From a virus: DNA of 27,290 nucleotides. Made by a program: the position numbers and the translations under genes. Positions 6,734 to 15,057 of this stretch are shown in pieces (positions within the stretch are counted from its first letter, which is position 1; the number at the start of each line of letters is the position of its first letter). The DNA lies in the IMG/VR virus record IMGVR_UViG_3300027969_000362, positions 1-27,290 of that record, one strand, 5' to 3'. Under the pieces are notes generated by a model that searched no databases, was not told the DNA's origin, and worked only from the letters and a program-made list of their open reading frames with translations.

Positions 6734-9361
6734 ATGGCATACACGCAAGAACAAATCAATGCGGCTTTAGCAGCTGAGTTAGCGGCTCGTCCGACTACAT
6801 CTGCCTATGATTTGGCTAACTATGCCATGCAGACTTATGGCATTACACCAGCTCAAATTGACAGAGCATATCAATCATTAAATGTTAGTGCTTTGCCAGA
6901 AACTATTGATTACGCAACTAATTATGGTGGTGCGCCAGTAGGTAGTTTTAAAGCAGAAGGTACAACTGGATATACAGGCCCATCACATAAAGTTACAGAC
7001 CCTACAACTGGAAAACAAGTAGAGTTAATTTATAGTGCGCCTGGATTTAATCCTACCGATCCAACTACGCTGAGATACCTTGGTGAGCAAAACTGGCGTG
7101 ATCCCAATAGTTATGGTGGTACTTGGTATAACACTTTTGCAACTCCCGCACAAAGAGCACAAGCAGATGCTTTATGGTCTGCTGATTGGAAGAAGCTAAA
7201 CGCACAAGATATTGCTAATGAAATTCCAGGTGCTGTTGCAAGTGGAATGATGCCTAAAACTGGTGCTGAAGCAATGAAAATTGTGAGTGCGGCTCAGACT
7301 GCTGCGGCAACAAAAACTGGCTTGCTTAGTGGTCAAGCAGTACAAGCAGATATTCCTGCAACTCAGCAAACTGCTCTTGTAACTCAACCTGGACCTCAAG
7401 GACAAACAGACGCAGGAACTACTCGACAAGCAATGGCGCAAACTATGGAAAACATTGGAGTAAAAAAGACGTATACAGATGCCGAGATGAAGCAAGCGTT
7501 GAGAGACCTTAGCTATCTTGAACCCAATGCGTCAGTCAAAGATATTATTTCTGCGGCAGCAACCTATGGAATCAGCAAAGACAAAGTTGTTGAACACATA
7601 AGTTCTTTTACCTATACGGCTGACAATGTAAATAAGTTAGCTAAACAAATATTGGCTCAGAACACAACTGGCACTTGGAAGGGTGATGTTAAGCCTGACC
7701 AAGCGGCTCGTTACATGGCTGATGATCTTGCTAAGAGTGGTATCACAGATATTTCACAAGTTGGCAAAGGTGCTGATGGAATCATCAATACTGAAACTGG
7801 TGCAAAACTTATCTCGGGCTATGGTGAAAGAACAAAGGGAAATCTTTGGTCTGGATCATACGAAGGCAAAGGAAATACTGGTTTTGGAGTGCAATTTACT
7901 GAAGCAGGTAAACCAATCTTTTACACAGAAGGTGCATCTTCTAGCACGCTGAAAAAAGACCTAATTAAAGCGGCACTTGTTGCGGGTGCAGTTGTTGGTA
8001 TTGTTGGCCCTGAAGCACTTTCTGGAATATTTGGTACGGGTGCTTCTGCTCTTACGGCTACAGAAGCGGCAGGGCTTGGCTTGACTGCTACAGAAGCGGC
8101 AGGTTTAGGATTTACTGCGGCAGAACTAACAACAGCAGGTTACACAGCAGCAGAAATAGCGGGTGCAACTACTGTTGCGGCTGGTGCTACTGCGGCTGAA
8201 ATTGCTGCGGCTAAAGCTACTGCTGATGCGGCTGCTGCGGCTGCGGCTACTACTGCAACAGGTCTTACTGCCTCACAACTTGCTACTGCGGCTAAGTTGG
8301 GTTTAACTGCGGCTCAGTTCTCTGGTTTGCTCACATCTGGTGGACAGACTATTGCTGGTCTAATGCAACAGCAGACTTCTAAAGAAGCGGCTGATAAAGC
8401 AAGGGCGATGATTGATGCTGAAACCGCTGCAGCTAAAGCATCTGCGGCTTTCCGTCCAGTAGGAATGACTACTCGTTTTGGTACTTCTGAGTTCAAGATT
8501 GATCCAGTAACAGGTCAATTAACAAGTGCAGGATATACAGCAAGCCCAGGTGTTTTAGAAGCGCAGAATCGTTTAGTTGCTTTGGGAAATCAAGGTTTGG
8601 CACAAGCTGAAGGTGCTCAAGCTCAATTTGCACCTTTACAAACAGGTGCTCAGAGTTTGTTTAACTTAGGTAATAAATATATTGCTCAATCTCCTGAAGA
8701 TGTTGCTAAAAATTATCTCAGCCAACAAATGGCTTTGCTACAACCTGGTCGTGAGTTGGAATTAGCTAATCTGCAAAACAAACTACAACAACAAGGTCGT
8801 GGTGGTTTGGCGGTTGCTCAAGGCGGTACTTTAGGTGCAACTACTCCTGAGCTACAGGCTTTGTATAACGCTCGTGCTACTCAAGAAGCTCAGTTGGCGG
8901 CACAAGCTCAACAGGCGGGTCAACAACAAGTTGCATTTGGTGCGGGATTACTTGGCACTGGAGCACAAACTATGGGTCAGTATTACGCAGGTCAACAAGC
9001 TGCTTATGCGCCTTATACAACTGCATTGGGTCAATTTACAAACTTAGAACAATTGGCACAACAACCTTTGACAATGGCTGCTGGTCTTGCTCAACAAAGT
9101 GCTGCGGCAGGTGCAAATGTTGGTAAATTAGGCTTAACTGGTGCAGGTCAGAGCGTAGAGTTGGCAACAGGAAAAGCCGCTACTACTAATCCATATTCAA
9201 CAGCATTGGCGGGTATAACTTCTAATCCATTGTTTGCCAAAGCATTAGAAAGTTTAACTCCATCTGAGGCTCAATCACTGTTTAGTCAGACTGCTTTAGG
9301 TCAATCAGGATTTGGAACTGGTTTAGCTTATGGCAACCAAGACCTTGGCCTATTTTTATAA
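6734..9361 (+). CDS. large Ala/Gln-rich putative internal virion (ejection) protein
   Basis: 875 residues, preceded by GAAGAGGAA as ribosome binding site. The N-terminus is helical (YTQEQINAALAAELAARP). Near residues 410-430 there is a hydrophobic stretch (AALVAGAVVGIVG) that could span a membrane, followed by a tandem ten-residue repeat and a poly-Ala region to about residue 560. The last third is Gln/Ala/Leu-rich with predicted long helices (for example QQMALLQPGRELELANLQNK). Length, composition and placement after the fibre, next to two similar long proteins, resemble podoviral ejection proteins that cross the cell envelope during DNA delivery. This is inferred from context, not from a recognised domain. 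Confidence 0.65.
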   Translation: MAYTQEQINAALAAELAARPTTSAYDLANYAMQTYGITPAQIDRAYQSLNVSALPETIDYATNYGGAPVGSFKAEGTTGYTGPSHKVTDPTTGKQVELIYSAPGFNPTDPTTLRYLGEQNWRDPNSYGGTWYNTFATPAQRAQADALWSADWKKLNAQDIANEIPGAVASGMMPKTGAEAMKIVSAAQTAAATKTGLLSGQAVQADIPATQQTALVTQPGPQGQTDAGTTRQAMAQTMENIGVKKTYTDAEMKQALRDLSYLEPNASVKDIISAAATYGISKDKVVEHISSFTYTADNVNKLAKQILAQNTTGTWKGDVKPDQAARYMADDLAKSGITDISQVGKGADGIINTETGAKLISGYGERTKGNLWSGSYEGKGNTGFGVQFTEAGKPIFYTEGASSSTLKKDLIKAALVAGAVVGIVGPEALSGIFGTGASALTATEAAGLGLTATEAAGLGFTAAELTTAGYTAAEIAGATTVAAGATAAEIAAAKATADAAAAAAATTATGLTASQLATAAKLGLTAAQFSGLLTSGGQTIAGLMQQQTSKEAADKARAMIDAETAAAKASAAFRPVGMTTRFGTSEFKIDPVTGQLTSAGYTASPGVLEAQNRLVALGNQGLAQAEGAQAQFAPLQTGAQSLFNLGNKYIAQSPEDVAKNYLSQQMALLQPGRELELANLQNKLQQQGRGGLAVAQGGTLGATTPELQALYNARATQEAQLAAQAQQAGQQQVAFGAGLLGTGAQTMGQYYAGQQAAYAPYTTALGQFTNLEQLAQQPLTMAAGLAQQSAAAGANVGKLGLTGAGQSVELATGKAATTNPYSTALAGITSNPLFAKALESLTPSEAQSLFSQTALGQSGFGTGLAYGNQDLGLFL
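8051..8170 (+). repeat. tandem 30-nt / 10-aa repeat (LTATEAAGLG)
   Basis: Four consecutive 10-residue units occupy residues 440-479 of the ejection-like protein: LTATEAAGLG twice, then FTAAELTTAG and YTAAEIAGAT. The first two units share a 16-base identical block at 8058-8073 and 8088-8103, so the period is 30 bases. The x-T-A-x-E-hydrophobic pattern suggests repeated short helices. A long Ala-rich region follows immediately. Confidence 0.85.
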
Positions 9362-9370
9362 GGATTCATC

Positions 9371-10747
9371 ATGGCAGACAATATCGTAGCGGGTTTATTT
9401 GGACTAAACCCACAAATGTATGGTGAACAACAACGTGTAAATGCACTGCAAGAAGGTATTTCACTTGCTCAACTAGACCCCGCCTCTCGTGGTGCGGCTA
9501 TGACCTATGCTGGTGCTAAAGGTCTTGGTGGTGCTTTTGCCAATGCTTTGGGTGTACAAGACCCACAATTACAGATGATTAGTGCCAGAAGCGCAATTCT
9601 CAAACAAGTTGACCAAACTAATCCTGAATCACTTTTAAAAGGTGCTCAGATGTTGGCGCAATCAGGTGACCAACAAGGTGCTATGGCTCTTGCAGAATAT
9701 GCTCGTAAAGCACAAAGTGAAGTGGCTTTGACACAACAACGTATGGCTGAAAAGATGACTCCAGAGCAACGAAATGCTTTGGCATTTGCTGGAAGTGTTG
9801 CTGAAAAAGGAACTCCTCAATTTAATCAAACTTATCAAAAGACTTTATCTGAATTGATAAGCAAAGAAAAACCAGAATTAACTTCTCCTGAAATGAAGAA
9901 TGCTAAAGCAATAGCTCTTCAGGAAGGCCCAGAAGGTTCGCCCGCTTATAACGCTAAATACGCTTCTGAACTGCAACGTCTGACAACTAAAGCAGAGGGT
10001 CGTCCTTTGATTAAGGAAATTGGTGTAGCGGCAAATACTCGTGAGCCTGTTTATACATATCAAGAAGGTAATAATGCTCCTCAACAGATAACTTATAAGA
10101 CTGTTGATGGTAAACAAGTGATGGTTCCATATACGGGTGGTGTTGACAGAACAACTGCCAAAACTACTGTTACTGTTGATGCTAAAGGACAAGAGGCTTT
10201 TACTGTCGAACTAGCTAAAGATGATGCAAAAGAAGTTAAAAATGCACGAGGAATACGTGATGCAGCAATTAGTGAACTAGGTACTTTGCAAAAGATGCAA
10301 GAACTTAATCAACAACAGTTAATGTCGGGTTCTTTTGCTACAGGTCGTGTTGGTGCATTGAATTTGCTAAACACATTAGGCATGACAAGTAGTACAGATA
10401 CCAATAAACTTGCCAATTCAGAACAATACACAAAAGTTAGTGGTGATTTACTGTTAGATAAAATTAAGAAACTTGGAACCAATCCATCCAATACAGACAG
10501 AGAGTTTATTGCTAAGATTGTTCCGCAACTTGAAAATAGTCCACAAGCCCGTCAAGAACTTGTTAATTATTTAGTTGAGAAAGCTAACAGTGTTGTTTCA
10601 GAAACAAGTCGATTAGATACATATGCTCGTAAAAATAAAGGACTTGAAGGTTTTGTGCCTAAAGTTCCTCTTGTTGGACAGACACCTAATCTTAGCTCCA
10701 TGAGTACAGAAGACTTGTTAAAAATTGCTAAAGGACAAAAGCCATGA
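9371..10747 (+). CDS. putative internal virion protein, 458 aa
   Basis: 458 residues starting MADNIVAGLFGLNPQMYGEQ, with AAGGATTC upstream. The N-terminal third is Ala/Gln/Leu-rich and helical (MLAQSGDQQGAMALAEYARK is TPR-like in texture). The C-terminal half has charged helices, including NSPQARQELVNYLVEKANSV. No membrane segment or catalytic motif stands out. It lies between the 875- and 703-residue proteins and overlaps the latter by ATGA, so the three are probably made together and packaged together. The ejection-complex role is inferred from this arrangement. Confidence 0.6.
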   Translation: MADNIVAGLFGLNPQMYGEQQRVNALQEGISLAQLDPASRGAAMTYAGAKGLGGAFANALGVQDPQLQMISARSAILKQVDQTNPESLLKGAQMLAQSGDQQGAMALAEYARKAQSEVALTQQRMAEKMTPEQRNALAFAGSVAEKGTPQFNQTYQKTLSELISKEKPELTSPEMKNAKAIALQEGPEGSPAYNAKYASELQRLTTKAEGRPLIKEIGVAANTREPVYTYQEGNNAPQQITYKTVDGKQVMVPYTGGVDRTTAKTTVTVDAKGQEAFTVELAKDDAKEVKNARGIRDAAISELGTLQKMQELNQQQLMSGSFATGRVGALNLLNTLGMTSSTDTNKLANSEQYTKVSGDLLLDKIKKLGTNPSNTDREFIAKIVPQLENSPQARQELVNYLVEKANSVVSETSRLDTYARKNKGLEGFVPKVPLVGQTPNLSSMSTEDLLKIAKGQKP

Positions 10748-12855
10748 CAACAGCAGAAGAGGCAGTAGCAGAACTTAAAAAACGTGGTGTCACAGTTTCT
10801 TCTGAGTCAATTTTAGAAGAGAAGGGCACTACTTATGATGAGTTTAAAAAAGGCACTGAAAGTTTTTTAAAAGGCTCTGCAAAAGGCATTGTTGATATTG
10901 TAGGTGGATGGGGAAATCTTTATGATTACCTAAAAGAAAGCAAAGACCCTAATGCTTTTTCTTCTACAGGAATCATGCAAGGAATTGTAAAATTAGGTGG
11001 CCCTGATTTGCAACAAGTATCAGGATATAGAGGCGCATATGAAGCGGGGCAATCTGCCGCCCCTGCTGTAGCTTTATCTGCAGCTGGATTGCCTGGATTA
11101 TTTTCTCGATCAGCACTTGGGTTGGCTGGGGAGGGAGCTGTTGCCGCTGGAACTGGAATGGCTGCTCAAGCTATTGCGCCAGATAGTCCATTAGCTCAAT
11201 TTGCTATTCAAGCCTCTCCTTTTGCAGTTAAAGGTGGATTAAATGCGGCTAGGGGAGCTTTTACTGCCCCAACAGGACAAGTGCCTTCAAATTTAGATGA
11301 ACTGTTGCGTGTTGGTAGGATGACACCAGGTGAGGCTACAGGAAGTAGAATTCAGTTGGCTAAAGAAACTGCCGCTGAAGTTTCTCCCAAGATTGAAAAT
11401 GTTGGAAACTTATTTAGACAAGCACAAGCACAAGATGTTGGTGGATTTTTAGATAGTTTGTTTAAAAAAGTAACAACACAAGCCGCAGACCCTACTACAG
11501 CCGCCAATGTTGCTATTGGTTCTTTTGATAACTATGGAAGAGCTTTATCAGGACGCTTGCGTAGTGATGCACGTGTTGACTTTAATGCCGCTAAAAAAGC
11601 TGGTGGTTTAGTATCAACTGATCCTGTTGTAAATATTATTCAAAGTGAATTAGCAGCATTACCTACTGAAATACAAGCGTTGCAACCTATGCGTTCAGCT
11701 CTTCAGAAAATCATTGATGAGTATGTAGTACCAGCTAAAGAAGCCGCTGTAGAGCCATCTAAAATTCTTGGCCCTACAGGTCAGCCAGCTTTTGTCAACA
11801 TTACACCTGCTGTACCACAACAACTAACTAAGATTAGCATTGATAGACTTCAGAAAAATCTTTCTGCATGGGGTGAAGCCGCTTATTCTGGTAAAGCTGA
11901 CTTTGGCAAAGGAAATATATTTGAGGGTGTAGCTCCAGGTCAAGTTAAAGGAGTGGCTATCAAAGTTCTTAGAGGATTTAAAGAATCATTAGATGATGCC
12001 GTTAATTCTGGAGTTGCAGGTGCTGATGATTTAGCAAAGGCACGTGATAAATTTAAAGTTAACTTACAAAAGATTGAAGAATATTCAAACTATCCTTTAA
12101 CTAAGTATTTTGATGTTGAAACACCTACCGCACTAACACCAGAAAAAGTCATTACAAGATTATCTAATGCAACTCCCTCTGAGCGTTTATTCTTAAGTCA
12201 GGTACTTTCCAGTAGTCCTAATGGAACTATGGTACTGGATACTGTAAGAAGATCGCAACTAGAGGAACTAATTACTAAATCACAAAAAGTTGCTGCAGGA
12301 GCTGCTGAAGGATCACCAACAATAGATTTAAAAACTTTGTTGACTGAACTTAACAACAAGAAAAGTGATTTTAATTATTTATTTCCTAATGCAGTGGATA
12401 AAGCCGAGGCATCTTTAGCAATTCAGTGGCTTCAAAAAACTGCTAAAACTGCTTCAGAGGCTTCAAAAGGTTTGCAGTCTGAAGCATATGCAGCCGCTAG
12501 AGGTTTGGGTGGAACATCACAACAAGGTTTGATTGCACGTGAACTTGCATCACTGGCAGATGTAATTACAAAAGACCCAAGAGCAATGGCTGATGTTGTT
12601 TTTAATCCTGACACTGTTAAGAAGATGGCTGAAGCACAACGCACAGGAAAACTCAAAAAAGCGGCTGATTTGGCAACAATGTTAGGTGTTAGTGCGGCAA
12701 AGTTTGCTCCTCGTGTTGGCCCTATGCTTGAGACTGCTCAACCTGAAGACACATCCCAACAACCTCCAAAAATTGATTTAACAGGGATGGCTACTATTGA
12801 TAGACAGCAAGCCATTGAAGAACTTAAAAATCGTGGCATTGCGGTAGAAGAGTAA
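10744..12855 (+). CDS. putative internal virion protein, 703 aa, matching ends
   Basis: 703 residues. A region at about 100-160 is Ala/Gly-rich and hydrophobic (APAVALSAAGLPG, then GEGAVAAGTGMAAQAIA). The middle and C-terminal parts form long charged helices. An unusual feature is that the first and last segments echo each other: EEAVAELKKRGVTV at residues 5-18 and QQAIEELKNRGIAV near residues 688-701. No lytic transglycosylase motif is seen. Together with its two neighbours it is a candidate for the DNA-ejection apparatus. The ATG overlaps the upstream stop; the stop overlaps the next ATG (TAATG). Confidence 0.6.
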   Translation: MTTAEEAVAELKKRGVTVSSESILEEKGTTYDEFKKGTESFLKGSAKGIVDIVGGWGNLYDYLKESKDPNAFSSTGIMQGIVKLGGPDLQQVSGYRGAYEAGQSAAPAVALSAAGLPGLFSRSALGLAGEGAVAAGTGMAAQAIAPDSPLAQFAIQASPFAVKGGLNAARGAFTAPTGQVPSNLDELLRVGRMTPGEATGSRIQLAKETAAEVSPKIENVGNLFRQAQAQDVGGFLDSLFKKVTTQAADPTTAANVAIGSFDNYGRALSGRLRSDARVDFNAAKKAGGLVSTDPVVNIIQSELAALPTEIQALQPMRSALQKIIDEYVVPAKEAAVEPSKILGPTGQPAFVNITPAVPQQLTKISIDRLQKNLSAWGEAAYSGKADFGKGNIFEGVAPGQVKGVAIKVLRGFKESLDDAVNSGVAGADDLAKARDKFKVNLQKIEEYSNYPLTKYFDVETPTALTPEKVITRLSNATPSERLFLSQVLSSSPNGTMVLDTVRRSQLEELITKSQKVAAGAAEGSPTIDLKTLLTELNNKKSDFNYLFPNAVDKAEASLAIQWLQKTAKTASEASKGLQSEAYAAARGLGGTSQQGLIARELASLADVITKDPRAMADVVFNPDTVKKMAEAQRTGKLKKAADLATMLGVSAAKFAPRVGPMLETAQPEDTSQQPPKIDLTGMATIDRQQAIEELKNRGIAVEE

Positions 12856-12947
12856 TGATAGACTTTGCCGAAGCATTTGTTGCGGCAGTCTGTATCACTT
12901 GCTTTGTTGTATTTTGTAGTTACATCATTGTTTGGGCGTATCCGTGA
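12855..12947 (+). CDS. 30-aa single-span membrane peptide
   Basis: A 30-residue frame starting in the upstream stop (TAATG) and ending in a TGA that overlaps a GTG start. After an acidic N-terminus (MIDFAEAF) almost all residues are hydrophobic (VAAVCITCFVVFCSYIIVW), giving one transmembrane helix with three cysteines. The tight overlaps at both ends argue that it is real. It opens the lysis cassette, so a holin-accessory or antiholin-like role is possible, but the size is too small for family assignment. Confidence 0.6.
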   Translation: MIDFAEAFVAAVCITCFVVFCSYIIVWAYP

Positions 12948-13222
12948 GATGGCTATTACTAATTCCATTTGTTCTGTTAGTAAATGCTAAGTCTCCATGC
13001 ACAATTACAGAATTTTATGGGATTAGTTCACTTGGTGATCCAAGTCTTAGACACTCACAGTTGTCTATGTGGTTGTCAATAAATGGAGATAATTGTTCAT
13101 CTGATAAATTGGTGGTTATTTGGAATAATCTAGCAATGTGGGCTGGTACTGCTGATAGCTCTGAATTAAGAGGAAAGATTCTTTACTTTTATTCTAAGGC
13201 TACAGAAAGGGAAAAGAAATGA
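12944..13222 (+). CDS. small exported protein in the lysis cassette, GTG start
   Basis: 92 residues from a GTG overlapping the previous TGA. A TTG at 12932 would add four residues but lies deeper in the upstream gene. The N-terminus is a signal peptide: MRW followed by LLLIPFVLLVNA, with likely cleavage after NA. The mature part contains CTITEFYGISSL, two cysteines that could form a disulfide, and LVVIWNNLAMWAGTADSSEL, a block I recall from uncharacterised phage proteins. There is no lipobox, so it is not an obvious outer-membrane spanin. It overlaps the next gene by ATGA. A periplasmic lysis-accessory role is possible. Confidence 0.65.
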   Translation: MRWLLLIPFVLLVNAKSPCTITEFYGISSLGDPSLRHSQLSMWLSINGDNCSSDKLVVIWNNLAMWAGTADSSELRGKILYFYSKATEREKK

Positions 13223-13458
13223 TCCCGCCAATATACAAATGGTATCCAATGGTGCAACCAGAAGGCTATCCAACTAAAACAGATGCGTTAGAACGTAGGG
13301 CAGAACGATTGACTGAAGAGTACAAGCAATCCCTAAAGATGAAGAAGGTAGAAGACAAAATTGATGATCTTGAGTTTCAGTTATACGTGAAGAAAGCAGA
13401 ACGCAATCAATTAAGTCTTGAGATTTTTACTAACCGAAAATTGGACATATTTATATGA
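13219..13458 (+). CDS. small coiled-coil protein, 79 aa
   Basis: 79 residues. After a Pro/Tyr-rich start (MIPPIYKWYPMVQPEGYPTK) the rest is charged and helical with heptad-like spacing (KMKKVEDKIDDLEFQLYVKK), so a coiled coil is likely. No signal or membrane segment is visible. It is linked by ATGA overlaps to the exported protein before it and the two-span membrane protein after it. The coiled coil would suit a spanin-like or scaffold role, but the missing membrane anchor argues against a classical spanin. Confidence 0.65.
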   Translation: MIPPIYKWYPMVQPEGYPTKTDALERRAERLTEEYKQSLKMKKVEDKIDDLEFQLYVKKAERNQLSLEIFTNRKLDIFI

Positions 13459-13715
13459 ATGAAAATACTGATGTAGTAGGTAAATTAACTTACTCTGTAA
13501 CCCTGATGGTAGCTTCTACTCTTTGCTTATCAGTGTTGGGAATGGTTGTCGCTTTTCTTCTAGGCTTATGGGCTAAAGAAGTTGATAATGCAGAAATCTT
13601 TGCCATGCTTCACCCTGCTTTTCAAACCATCATTGGTGGCTTTATTGGCCTTTTAGCGGGTGTCAAACTTTCACATGGTGATAGTCACCATAAATGCAAA
13701 CATTGTGGAGAATAA
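13455..13715 (+). CDS. two-span membrane protein, holin candidate
   Basis: 86 residues with two predicted membrane helices: about residues 14-39 (LMVASTLCLSVLGMVVAFLL) and 57-72 (IIGGFIGLLAGV). They are separated by an acidic/amphipathic loop. The C-terminus is His/Cys-rich and ends HHKCKHCGE, which could bind a metal ion. Two spans, small size and placement before the endolysin fit a class II holin or holin partner. It overlaps the upstream gene by ATGA and sits two bases before the next start. Confidence 0.65.
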   Translation: MNENTDVVGKLTYSVTLMVASTLCLSVLGMVVAFLLGLWAKEVDNAEIFAMLHPAFQTIIGGFIGLLAGVKLSHGDSHHKCKHCGE

Positions 13716-13717
13716 GT

Positions 13718-14212
13718 ATGCTTGATATTCTTTCTGGCGGTTTACTTGGTTCAATCTTTGGCGGCATCTTTAGGATGGCCCCTGAAGTCCTTAAATGGAT
13801 GGACAAGAAGAATGAGCGTGAGCATGAACTCAATATGTTCAAGTTCCAGTGCGATCTTGAAGCTCAACGTGGTCAACAGAAACTCGCTGAAATAGGCGCA
13901 CAAAGAGAAGCCGCAGTAGACACGGGCGTGATGAATGCCTTTCAATCAGCCATAGAACAGCAAGCAACGATGGTTAAGGCGGCAGGTGGATGGGTAGCCT
14001 CACTTTCAGCTTCTGTGCGTCCTGTGGTAACCTATTGGGTGCTTTTTGTTTGGTCATTTATCCATGTTTGGTTTGCTTGGAACGCATGGCTTGGTGGTGC
14101 TCCCGCTGTTGAAGTCTTCAAAACAATGATGACCCCAGACTTTTCTGCTTTGCTATCAGGAACTATTAACTATTGGTTTCTCGATAGAACTCTGTCTAAG
14201 CGTGGCATATGA
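13718..14212 (+). CDS. 3TM-type holin-like membrane protein
   Basis: 164 residues from the ATG at 13718, which has GGAG at 13707-13710; an upstream non-ATG start would run into the previous gene. Order: short hydrophobic Gly-rich segment (LSGGLLGSIFGGIF), a charged helical linker (residues about 25-85), a membrane helix at 103-123 (VVTYWVLFVWSFIHVWFAW), and a final hydrophobic segment followed by GTINYWFLDRTLSKRG. The closing INYWFLDRT block and the layout recall GTA_holin_3TM-like phage proteins, recalled rather than searched. The ATGA overlap with the endolysin gene supports a lysis role. Confidence 0.72.
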   Translation: MLDILSGGLLGSIFGGIFRMAPEVLKWMDKKNEREHELNMFKFQCDLEAQRGQQKLAEIGAQREAAVDTGVMNAFQSAIEQQATMVKAAGGWVASLSASVRPVVTYWVLFVWSFIHVWFAWNAWLGGAPAVEVFKTMMTPDFSALLSGTINYWFLDRTLSKRGI

Positions 14213-14652
14213 ACTTAGAGTTGGCAGCAGAACTATGTAAAAGGTTTGAGGGCTTTCGTTCTAAGCCCTACCTTTGCCCTGCTAACGTAGCCACGATAGG
14301 CTATGGGTCTACTTACTATGCTGACAAACGTAAAGTGACTTTAGAAGACCCTCCAATGACTCAGGAAGAGGCTAATCACCTCCTAATGATTGAGTTGGAG
14401 CATACATACTTGCCAGGTGTTCTAAGAAACTGTCCGATTCTTGCAACAGATGTAAAAAAATGTAATGCCATTGTTGACTTCGTTTATAACCTTGGAATTG
14501 GCAGACTACAAACCTCTACTCTCAAGCGAAAAATCAATGCTTCTGATTGGGAAGGTGCTCAAGAACAACTCATGTTGTGGACTAAAGGTGGCGGGAAAGT
14601 GTTGCCTGGTTTACTCAAAAGACGGGTTGCTGAGTGTTCCTTGTTAAACTAA
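14209..14652 (+). CDS. GH24 (T4-type) endolysin with Glu-Cys-Thr active site
   Basis: 147 residues, a normal length for a phage lysozyme that hydrolyses peptidoglycan glycan strands. The active-site region reads KRFEGFRSKPYLCPANVATI, then GYGST. The catalytic pattern Glu-(8 aa)-Asp/Cys-(5 aa)-Thr is present as Glu14, Cys23 and Thr29, so the usual T4 Asp20 is replaced by Cys as in several lambdoid endolysins. Later motifs are AIVDFVYNLGIGRLQTSTL and LPGLLKRRVAEC. No signal peptide or SAR anchor is seen at the N-terminus, so export should depend on the upstream holin candidates. Confidence 0.93.
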   Translation: MNLELAAELCKRFEGFRSKPYLCPANVATIGYGSTYYADKRKVTLEDPPMTQEEANHLLMIELEHTYLPGVLRNCPILATDVKKCNAIVDFVYNLGIGRLQTSTLKRKINASDWEGAQEQLMLWTKGGGKVLPGLLKRRVAECSLLN

Positions 14653-14682
14653 ACTGTAACAAATATCCTATAAGGTGTTGAA

Positions 14683-15057
14683 ATGCCTAACATTCCTACA
14701 CCGCAAGATGTCGTACACTTCGCACAATGTGTCAAAAAGTGGCAACAAGTGCTTAGTCTTGGTGATTGGCGTATAGAGAAAGGAAGCAAACCCGCAAAGG
14801 CGGCTATGGCTTCTGTGGAGTTCAATGCTTCAGCTCGATTGGCTACTTATAGGTTAGGAGACTTTGGTGCTGAGAAGATAACACCTGAATCTCTGGATCA
14901 GACTGCTTTGCATGAGTTGCTTCATGTATTTCTGCACGATTTAATGACTGTGGCTCAAGACCCTAAATCATCTCAGGATGAAGTGGAAATGCAAGAGCAC
15001 AGAGTCATTAACCTTCTAGAAAAGTTATTGTCTAAGGGTTCTCATGGTATCAACTAA
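14683..15057 (+). CDS. HExxH metalloprotease-like protein
   Basis: 124 residues; AAGGTG lies upstream of the ATG. The zinc-binding signature HELLH is at residues 77-81 within TALHELLHVFLHDL, with a further His85. Acidic residues Glu103 and Glu105 in VEMQEHRV could supply a third ligand. The N-terminal half contains WQQVLSLGDWRIE, a beta element seen in minimal phage metallopeptidases. No signal peptide is present, so it should act in the cytoplasm, perhaps on a virion or host protein. The substrate is unknown. It overlaps the next gene by 14 bases. Confidence 0.7.
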   Translation: MPNIPTPQDVVHFAQCVKKWQQVLSLGDWRIEKGSKPAKAAMASVEFNASARLATYRLGDFGAEKITPESLDQTALHELLHVFLHDLMTVAQDPKSSQDEVEMQEHRVINLLEKLLSKGSHGIN

